Positions 58,369-64,000 of a DNA stretch of 64,000 bases are shown here, piece after piece. Positions within the stretch are counted from its first letter, which is position 1. Every line of letters begins with the position of its first letter. The stretch covers positions 738,001 through 802,000 of the forward strand of contig NZ_CP030117.1 in NCBI RefSeq assembly GCF_001039275.2. Direction: 5' to 3'. A program made the position numbers and the translations under genes. The notes beneath the pieces were generated by a model. It searched no databases. It was not told the DNA's origin and saw nothing but the letters and a program-made list of their open reading frames with translations. The DNA comes from Brevibacillus brevis (GTDB taxonomy: Bacteria > Bacillota > Bacilli > Brevibacillales > Brevibacillaceae).

Positions 58369-58403
58369 AAACGTCCGAGTCAAATGATTCGGACGTTTTT
58401 TTA
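58369..58403 (+). terminator. Terminator after the radical SAM gene
   Basis: AACGTCCGA (58370-58378) pairs with TCGGACGTT, followed by a T-run. Confidence 0.9.
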
Positions 58404-58420
58404 TTATTATTAGAAGAACA

Positions 58421-58666
58421 CTACTTACAACGGCGGTGACGACGACAGCGGAAGAAACAAAAACGACAGCGGCGACGACGGCGACGGAAGAAGGAACAAA
58501 ACCGGCAGCGACGACGACGGCGGCAGCGGCGGCGGCCACAGCGACAACGATCATGGCCACGGTCAAAATCTTCGTCCACGTCTCTGTCGAAATCCTTTTC
58601 TATGTCTGTGTCACAATCTTTTTCAATCTCGTGTTTTTTTTCTCGATCCTTACAGCCACAAGACAT
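58421..58666 (-). CDS. Small Cys/Arg-rich protein, possible spore coat protein
   Basis: 81 residues. The N-terminal half is charged (MSCGCKDREKKHEIEKDC, then Asp-rich). The C-terminal half is almost only Arg, Cys and Phe (CRCGRRRCRRRRRCRFCSF and similar). AAGGAGGTGG stands before the ATG, an unusually strong ribosome binding site, so the frame is real. On the minus strand CATAAAATA about 25 bases before that site resembles a SigK/SigE -10. Such low-complexity Cys/Arg proteins occur in spore coats, but no family is recognised. Confidence 0.65.
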   Translation of the reverse strand: MSCGCKDREKKHEIEKDCDTDIEKDFDRDVDEDFDRGHDRCRCGRRRCRRRRRCRFCSFFRRRRRRCRFCFFRCRRHRRCK

Positions 58667-58824
58667 ACATCCACCTCCTTCGTGTTCATACCATATTTTA
58701 TGAATGCCGCTTGGACATGACTGGACTAACTATAGGGGGAAAAAGCTTGTTTTCAGGCGCATAAAAGAGGCGAATGCCGCTATCCTCCCACAAAGTCATG
58801 GGCAAAAGTAATGGGAAAAACAAA

Positions 58825-58879
58825 AAAAGATAGCGGACTCATAGCCAAGAGGAGCTAATGAGAACCACTATCTTTTTTC
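58825..58879. terminator. A/T-flanked hairpin
   Basis: AAAAAAGATAGCGG pairs imperfectly with CCACTATCTTTTTT, with a long loop. It lies in a gap between two minus-strand genes. Confidence 0.5.
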
Positions 58880-58906
58880 TATGCCAAATGAGCCAGAACT
58901 GAGGGG

Positions 58907-58938
58907 GAAAAAGCCCTCAGCTATGTGAGGGCTTTTTG
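58907..58938. terminator. Terminator of the copper-amine-oxidase-like gene
   Basis: AAAAAGCCCTCA pairs with TGAGGGCTTTTT; symmetrical, so usable in both directions. Confidence 0.85.
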
Positions 58939-58944
58939 CTTGTA

Positions 58945-59805
58945 TTACTTTGCAGATGTATCGTTGGAGTCTGTATTCTGCTCGGATTCTTTAGAGGCTT
59001 GAAGGTCGTCAATGATGACGATTTTGCCTTCTTCTTGCCACTTTACTTCCGCGTTCAGTTGTTCACTGATGAAGCGCAGAGGCAGGAATACACGTCCATT
59101 TTTCAGTACAGGTGCAGTGTCCAGAGAAATGGTTTTCCCGTCTACCGTTGCTTCTTTTTTATCGAGGTACAGCGTGATAGATTTTTCGCCACGCGTAATT
59201 TCTACGGTACGAGTCTCTGGCTTCCAGTTCACTTCCGCTTTCAATGCGGAGCTGATGGCACGCACAGGCACCAAAGCTCTTCCACCTTGTACAAACGGTG
59301 CCACATCCACTTTTACCTGTTTTCCATCTACGAATGCTTTCACTTCTGTCGAGCCTGTATCCTCAAGGAGTTCTCCAAGCTTTTTGAATGGTGTGTGATC
59401 TCCTTTTTGGTACGTGCGCTGAAGAAGCTCAAGCTGAACTTCCAAAGCCCCATGCTTGTCAGTGGTTTTTTCCAGTTCAGCTACCAGTTGCTCGTATTTC
59501 GCTTTTTGATCTTCCGTGATTTCAGCCGTATGCTTGAGCTCTTGGCGAAGCTCGATTAGCTGTTTTTTCAATTTTACGTCTTTGATGTTGGTTTCTGTGC
59601 TAGCTTCGGTTGAGTTCTCATCGTCGCTATCGGTATCAGATTCTTTGACAGAAGTTTCTTTCGATTTATCTTTTGCTTCTGCCTTTACTTCGGGCTTGCC
59701 TTTCCCATTTCCATTTCCTTTGCTCTCCAGGTCAGCCGCCAGAGCAGCAGGTACACTTGTTGCGAGTAGAATAGCAACCAACGAAGTAGATATAGCTTTT
59801 TTCAT
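58945..59805 (-). CDS. Secreted protein with copper amine oxidase N-terminal-like domain
   Basis: 286 residues. The signal peptide MKKAISTSLVAILLATSVPA ends at ALA. A low-complexity charged linker (residues about 24-75) and a coiled coil (KKQLIELRQELKHTAEITED) follow. The C-terminal half is a CuAO-N-like stalk domain with GGRALVPVRAISSALKAEVN and NGRVFLPLRFISEQLNAEVK. These domains are common on Paenibacillaceae surface proteins and probably bind the cell wall or substrates, not copper catalysis. AGAAGGAGGAAG precedes ATG 59805. Confidence 0.85.
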   Translation of the reverse strand: MKKAISTSLVAILLATSVPAALAADLESKGNGNGKGKPEVKAEAKDKSKETSVKESDTDSDDENSTEASTETNIKDVKLKKQLIELRQELKHTAEITEDQKAKYEQLVAELEKTTDKHGALEVQLELLQRTYQKGDHTPFKKLGELLEDTGSTEVKAFVDGKQVKVDVAPFVQGGRALVPVRAISSALKAEVNWKPETRTVEITRGEKSITLYLDKKEATVDGKTISLDTAPVLKNGRVFLPLRFISEQLNAEVKWQEEGKIVIIDDLQASKESEQNTDSNDTSAK

Positions 59806-59900
59806 TTGAATCTTCCTCCTTCTAGGTGTAAGTCTCATGAACTCGACATTCCAGACGGAGGAAAATATGAATATGTTGCATAGGTTTTGAGAAAATATTT

Positions 59901-61205
59901 TTATTTGTACGAATGGATACCTTTCACTGTCATTCCTTCCAAATCCCGTATCTTCCTTGCACGTCCGATTACGATTCCCAGTAGCGCCACAAGTACGCCA
60001 GAAAGAACAAACAGAAAGCCAGTTCCTCTGCCCGTCCCCGTTCCGATGATCTGCCCGACCGTTTGACCTAGCAATTGATCTGGATAAAAAAGCGGGTTCA
60101 ATACATGATCCGCCAAAAATCCTGCCGACCCAAATGCCAGTACGAACCCGATTTGCGAAATAGCCGTGATCATCGACCATACTCTGCCTTGCCGTTCATT
60201 CTCGACGTTTGTTCGAATGAGAACCTCGAGGCTCGTGTTCACAAAGGGAAGTGTGGTGAAAAAGAGGAAGCCAAAAACCGTAATCAGCCAAACGGAAGTA
60301 AACGCACCCATCAGGCCATAAAACAAGCCAGCAAGTACGAGAGAGGAGGAGAGCATGAACACCTTGCTCTTTCCCATACCGAAAAGTCCGATCAAAAGGC
60401 TGCTGACGAGCATGCCTGATGCAGATACAGAGAGGGCAATACCGAGTGTCTTGGAATCAGTTAACGTCAGCATCATTGGCCCAAAAAGCGATTGCAGCAG
60501 CCCGATGTAAAAGCACACGACAGACATTAACAGAACTAATGAGAAAACCCCTTTCTTTGAAAGGAGATAGCGGAAGGCTTCAGACATTTCGCGAAAAAAG
60601 CTTTGTCTTTCCTGTTTCTGGGGAGTGGTATCGTGTTTTATAATCATCAGCACGGCGCCGACAGCTAGAAGGAAGGTCAGTATATCGATGAGTAAGACGA
60701 GCTGGATATCAAAAGCACTGAGAAGAAAACCTGCAACCAGTGGAGAAATAAGATATGGAGCTGAGCTTGCCAGTTGGATGAGCCCGCTTGCCTGTGAGTA
60801 CAGCTCTTCCGAAACAAGATCGGAGACGGCTGCTTTAAAGGCTGGGTTGAGAATAGCGGCAGAGATCGAGCTGATGCCGACCCCCAAATAGATGTGCCAT
60901 AATTCTATACGCCCGGACAGCATGACAAGCAAGATGAACAAGATACCAGCTATAGAACCGAGATCGCCAATGATCATCATTTTCTTGCGGTCAAATCTGT
61001 CTGCCAGCACCCCGCTAAAGGGAAGTAAAAGGAAGGAGGGGAGAAAAGAAAAGAGAATGATGAACGAATAGCTCATGGTAGATTGGGTCTGTTGAAAAAC
61101 AAAGACACCCAGGGCAAAAGCAGTAAGTCCACTTCCAATGGCTGAAAACATCTGCCCCGACCAAATGATCAGGAATCTGCGAAAGGCTTTATCATGAGCG
61201 TTCAT
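59901..61205 (-). CDS. MFS transporter, drug-efflux type
   Basis: 434 residues, twelve predicted helices. The family loop motif GVLADRFDRKKMMIIGDLGS lies between helices 2 and 3. Overall it is like the MFS_3/enterobactin-exporter or macrolide efflux group (RRFLIIWSGQMFSAIGSGLT). GGAGGAAAG precedes the ATG. It follows a TetR-type repressor gene by 22 bp in the same operon, so export of an inducing drug or metabolite is likely. Confidence 0.88.
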   Translation of the reverse strand: MNAHDKAFRRFLIIWSGQMFSAIGSGLTAFALGVFVFQQTQSTMSYSFIILFSFLPSFLLLPFSGVLADRFDRKKMMIIGDLGSIAGILFILLVMLSGRIELWHIYLGVGISSISAAILNPAFKAAVSDLVSEELYSQASGLIQLASSAPYLISPLVAGFLLSAFDIQLVLLIDILTFLLAVGAVLMIIKHDTTPQKQERQSFFREMSEAFRYLLSKKGVFSLVLLMSVVCFYIGLLQSLFGPMMLTLTDSKTLGIALSVSASGMLVSSLLIGLFGMGKSKVFMLSSSLVLAGLFYGLMGAFTSVWLITVFGFLFFTTLPFVNTSLEVLIRTNVENERQGRVWSMITAISQIGFVLAFGSAGFLADHVLNPLFYPDQLLGQTVGQIIGTGTGRGTGFLFVLSGVLVALLGIVIGRARKIRDLEGMTVKGIHSYK

Positions 61206-61227
61206 TGTCTTTCCTCCTTATCATCCA

Positions 61228-61839
61228 TTACAGAAACGAGAAGGACCCCGGCGCAGCTCCCAGTGATCTTTCAATAATCACCTGCATGGCTTGTAATCGT
61301 TTCGTCTGTTCCGCTTGCTCCCAATGAAAAATGCCTGATTCCAACAAAAATTGTGAGCCAGCGAGGATAAACTGAACGGTCTCCAAGGCATTCTCGACAT
61401 GAAAGACAGCTTCTTTATTTCCCTGTTCAATGACTTGCGCAAGGACAGGGGCAATTTTTAAGATAATGGCGATATTCAGACGCTCGTGAAGCTCTCTGTT
61501 TTCAGGGCGATGCAAGCTTTCCATCCATTCGGCTTGCTTGTCGATGGGGTGGCTTTGGCTGCGCAGCATCTGGCGAACCTTCTCCATGACACCTAAGGTA
61601 GAGTCATCTGCGATTTTTTTATACTCTTCGCAAAGCGTATCGACCATGGACTGGACAAATGCTTCGAGGATCTCTTCCTTCGATTTGAAGTAGTAATAAA
61701 AGGTTCCTTTCGCTACGCCCACCTTTTGAATGATCGCATCCACGGTTGTATGGACATAACCCTGATTTCGAAATAGCTCCCCGGCGGCTTCCAATATTTC
61801 TGCTCGCCGTGTTGTAGGATCTTTCACGATTCGTTTCAT
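61228..61839 (-). CDS. TetR family transcriptional repressor
   Basis: 203 residues. The N-terminal HTH has RRAEILEAAGELFRNQGYVH and TTVDAIIQKVGVAKGTFYYY, the typical TetR pattern. The C-terminal helical part is the ligand pocket. AAGGAGG precedes the ATG. It is first in an operon with the MFS exporter, and a 15-bp palindrome lies 50 bp upstream. It should repress its own operon until a ligand binds. Confidence 0.9.
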   Translation of the reverse strand: MKRIVKDPTTRRAEILEAAGELFRNQGYVHTTVDAIIQKVGVAKGTFYYYFKSKEEILEAFVQSMVDTLCEEYKKIADDSTLGVMEKVRQMLRSQSHPIDKQAEWMESLHRPENRELHERLNIAIILKIAPVLAQVIEQGNKEAVFHVENALETVQFILAGSQFLLESGIFHWEQAEQTKRLQAMQVIIERSLGAAPGSFSFL

Positions 61840-61888
61840 CGGCGCCTCCTTCGATTGTCAGTAAGTGGTTGGATACAGATTACCATAT

Positions 61889-61903
61889 GACTGACCGTCA
61901 GTC
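61889..61903. promoter_or_regulatory. Probable TetR-family operator
   Basis: GACTGACCGTCAGTC is a perfect palindrome of two 7-base arms with one central base. It overlaps the likely promoter of the tetR-MFS operon (a TATGGT-like -10 just downstream on the minus strand). TGAC-N-GTCA type sites are common for this regulator family. Confidence 0.7.
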
Positions 61904-61916
61904 TATAAGTGAGTAA

Positions 61917-61946
61917 AAGAAAAAGAGGAGAGAAATCTCCTCTGTT
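61917..61946 (-). terminator. Terminator of the methyltransferase gene
   Basis: On the minus strand AGAGGAGA and TCTCCTCT form a stem followed by TTTTCTTTT. Confidence 0.75.
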
Positions 61947-61984
61947 CGGTAGTAGGAATTTAGTAAGATGATGGCAAACATTCG

Positions 61985-62770
61985 TTATAATTTCTCGGCG
62001 ATAATCGTAAAGGTTTTCGGGATTCCTTTGTCAAAAACCTCTGAGGAGAGATTCGGGAGCTCTTCCAGCATTTTTAGGAACAGCCCTTTGTTTGCAATGG
62101 CCGTAACGATTTCCCCTAATGTCCAATGGCGTAACATTACTTTGGATTCAGCGACATTTGTGCCGTTCGAAAGGAATTTGGAGAAAGCAATGTCCTTTTC
62201 CTCAAGCGAGGTGTCGAAATAATCGCCTGTTACTTTATGTTTGCGGATAGTAGCAGTCGTTCCGCGTGAGGAGATGAGTTTTGTGGATACCGGATGGAAA
62301 TCTTGGAGGACGAGCACGCCGCCTTTTCTCAGGAGCGAGTTGACCACCTTGAATAATTCGGTTAAGTCCAAAAAGTAATGAAGAATACCGAATTCCATAA
62401 AAACGAGATCATACTCACCAGACAATACATCTGTAGGTAGCTGCAATACATCCGATACGATGTAAGTCAGGTCAACGTCGGCAGCAGCGGCCAATTCTTT
62501 GGCGTACTGCTCATTCTCATAAGAGAAATCGGCGATGGTCACGTCGGCACCTAGCAAGGCGAGCGCAACGGCTTTGTTTCCATTTGAACCGAGTAAATTG
62601 ATTATCTTTTTGCCGCGAATATCCCCCATGTGCTCATAAACTTTACCGATTCGCTTTTGGGGGTCTTCTTTAATTTTGGCCGCTGCCTCAGCAGGTGTTC
62701 CAAAGCGTTTTAGCCACGCTTGATAAGCCCCACTGTTCCAAGCCGTTTTATTTAGTTGTGCTGTTTCCAC
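61985..62770 (-). CDS. Class I SAM-dependent methyltransferase
   Basis: 261 residues. Motif I is KKIINLLGSNGNKAVALALL, motif II ADVTIADFSYENEQYAKELA, and LVFMEFGILHYFLDLTELFK is the motif IV region. It is related to UbiE/Methyltransf_11-type enzymes on small molecules. A GTG start at 62770 is preceded by GGAGGGG. The substrate is unknown. It is divergent from the response regulator gene. Confidence 0.8.
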   Translation of the reverse strand: METAQLNKTAWNSGAYQAWLKRFGTPAEAAAKIKEDPQKRIGKVYEHMGDIRGKKIINLLGSNGNKAVALALLGADVTIADFSYENEQYAKELAAAADVDLTYIVSDVLQLPTDVLSGEYDLVFMEFGILHYFLDLTELFKVVNSLLRKGGVLVLQDFHPVSTKLISSRGTTATIRKHKVTGDYFDTSLEEKDIAFSKFLSNGTNVAESKVMLRHWTLGEIVTAIANKGLFLKMLEELPNLSSEVFDKGIPKTFTIIAEKL

Positions 62771-63037
62771 AAATTCCCCTCCATGAGTATTCCATTCAAA
62801 AAATTGGCCCCGGTATGTTGGTTACGAGAGCTTAGGTAATTTATCATACTGACGTAGCGCAATCGTGTCTATATATTTTCGAAGTGTTAATTTTTCCATG
62901 TGTGACCTGAAAGTAAGAACAATTGGGGGTGAGATTCTACAATTGTGAAGCAAAGCGGGACAGTGGTAATATTGGGAAAAATATATACGTCCGCGCTTTA
63001 TGCGGTCGAGGGTGTGTTCGACAGGAGGCAAGCTGCT

Positions 63038-63736
63038 TTGAAAATCAAAGTGTTGATCGCAGACGACAATTCGTTTATACGGGAAGGCATGAAAATCATC
63101 CTGACGAGCTTCGAGGAGTTTGAAGTGGTGGGGAGTGTGGAGGATGGGGTCGAGGCGGTGACATTTTGTAAACAGAACGAGGTAGACGTCGCGCTTTTGG
63201 ACGTTCGGATGCCGAACATGAATGGAGTGGAAGCGACTCGTGTGCTGACTGCGGAGACTACGGTCAAACCGCTCATTTTGACCACATTCGACGATGACGA
63301 ATTTGTCCTCGAGGCCATTCAAGCGGGGGCACGCGGCTATTTATTGAAAAACAATGATCCCAATCGCATTCGAGATGCCATCAAGAGTGTCTATAACAAC
63401 CATCATGTGTTGCAGGATGTCGTCCTGGATAAGATCAAAATGAACCTGAATACAGGGAAGAACGCGGATACCGTGTCCACTACCGCTCCTCCCAAAGTGA
63501 CAGCAGCCATCCCTACCGAAAGCAAAATCGACCAAAGCTTATTTACGGAACGAGAGCTCGATGTCATGAAGCAGATCGCCAAAGGGCTATCGAACAAGGA
63601 AATCGCCAAGAAGCTGTTTATTTCCGAGGGAACAGTTGCGAATTACATTACTTCTATCTTGAATAAAACAGCGCTTGAACACCGTACCCAGATCGCGATC
63701 TATTATTTGACGGGCGAAACGAACATGTCTGATTGA
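63038..63736 (+). CDS. NarL/FixJ-family response regulator
   Basis: 232 residues. The receiver domain has the acidic pair in VLIADDNSFIREG, the phosphorylated Asp in VALLDVRMPNMNG, and the conserved Thr and Lys (LTTFDDD, GYLLKNN). A LuxR-type HTH closes the protein (LTERELDVMKQIAKGLSNKE without the first Leu, then IAKKLFISEGTVANYITSIL). A TTG at 63038 is 9 bases after AGGAGG. A GTG at 62945 would add 31 unlikely residues. It lies 16 bp before a membrane protein gene, probably its sensor kinase. Confidence 0.92.
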   Translation: MKIKVLIADDNSFIREGMKIILTSFEEFEVVGSVEDGVEAVTFCKQNEVDVALLDVRMPNMNGVEATRVLTAETTVKPLILTTFDDDEFVLEAIQAGARGYLLKNNDPNRIRDAIKSVYNNHHVLQDVVLDKIKMNLNTGKNADTVSTTAPPKVTAAIPTESKIDQSLFTERELDVMKQIAKGLSNKEIAKKLFISEGTVANYITSILNKTALEHRTQIAIYYLTGETNMSD

Positions 63737-63752
63737 AAGGAGGGCACGACCG

Positions 63753-64000
63753 ATGGAGTTATGGACAATGGCTAATAAGGCAGTGGTGCTTGGGTTTATC
63801 ATCGTGACTTCTTTTCTTGCTCATCCCACTTCTGAAGTTGACCCGTGGCAAATCCTTGTGTACTTGTTGTATTTGGCAATTAATCTCACTATTCTCATCT
63901 TGAAAAAGAGGAATCATCAGCAATGGTTTGTTGGGCTATCTATCCTGTTCGTGACAGCGAGTGGTCTCGTACTTGACCCGTTGTTTGTACTTCTCTTGCC
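63753..64000 (+). CDS. Membrane protein, probable sensor histidine kinase N-terminus
   Basis: Open to the window end. 82 residues are visible, with three transmembrane segments (KAVVLGFIIVTSFLAH, WQILVYLLYLAINLTILIL and WFVGLSILFVTASGLVL). AAAGGAGGG lies before the ATG. Its position directly after a NarL-type regulator predicts a HisKA_3 kinase in the missing part, as in the LiaS/YdfH/DesK groups. That part is not visible here. Confidence 0.65.
   Translation, partial: MELWTMANKAVVLGFIIVTSFLAHPTSEVDPWQILVYLLYLAINLTILILKKRNHQQWFVGLSILFVTASGLVLDPLFVLLL

Noticed and set aside
59806..60180. 125-codon N-terminal extension of the copper-amine-oxidase-like gene
   Set aside because: It overlaps the MFS gene out of frame. 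The signal peptide and AGAAGGAGGAAG site place the start at 59805.

Overview
The window looks like a chromosomal segment of a Gram-positive, spore-forming bacterium of the Brevibacillus type (Paenibacillaceae). The reasons are the strong AGGAGG-type ribosome binding sites, many TTG and GTG starts, the pcrA-ligA-lipoprotein-camS and gatCAB blocks, the spore functions (CwlJ/SleB-type hydrolase, Spo0E-like phosphatase) and a cholesterol-dependent cytolysin. The genus is inferred from gene content and style; no database was searched.

Positions 1-27207 are mostly core genome of moderate GC. They hold the end of pcrA, ligA, two lipoproteins (one CamS), a rocA/pruA-type dehydrogenase behind a sigma-54-type promoter, a TagO/WecA-family transferase, a PAS-GGDEF protein, psd, an approximately 500-bp structured non-coding element, gatCAB, a tandem pair of secreted YcdB/YcdC-like proteins, an ECF sigma factor fused to a large C-terminal domain, a NatAB-type ABC exporter, an EamA permease, an ROK glucokinase, a DgkB-type lipid kinase and an RlmD-type 23S rRNA methyltransferase.

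Positions 27208 to about 36520 are an AT-rich composite island beginning immediately after the 3' end of the rlmD-type gene. Decayed copies of that gene's last codons recur inside it near 31087, 32610 and 36412, each followed by a hairpin terminator. This suggests repeated insertion at the rlmD 3' end. A large-serine-recombinase C-terminal remnant lies between two of the copies. The cargo resembles a defence island: a PD-(D/E)xK-STAND NTPase protein, an HNH-HEPN fusion, a two-gene nuclease-like operon, and a phospholipase-D-like gene broken at an A7 tract.

Positions 36529-45365 carry a secreted HNH toxin with three SMI1/KNR4 (SUKH) immunity genes, an orphan toxin tip and duplicated spacers. 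They also carry a Spo0E-like gene, an XRE-TPR regulator followed directly by a small exported peptide gene (an RNPP/Phr-like quorum-sensing pair), a cholesterol-dependent cytolysin and a CwlJ-type hydrolase. From 45596 to 50587 there are three glycosyltransferases, a HEAT-like protein and a fourth SMI1/KNR4 protein.

Positions 50771-64000 return to ordinary genome. They hold a secreted phytase-like esterase domain protein, a stand-alone trpB, a nucleoside hydrolase with a NupC transporter, a CPBP protease, a GNAT acetyltransferase, a radical SAM/SPASM protein, an Arg/Cys-rich small protein, a copper-amine-oxidase-N-domain secreted protein, a TetR-MFS efflux operon with a palindromic operator, a methyltransferase, and the start of a two-component system cut by the window edge. 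No tRNA, rRNA, CRISPR array or intact transposase was recognised.
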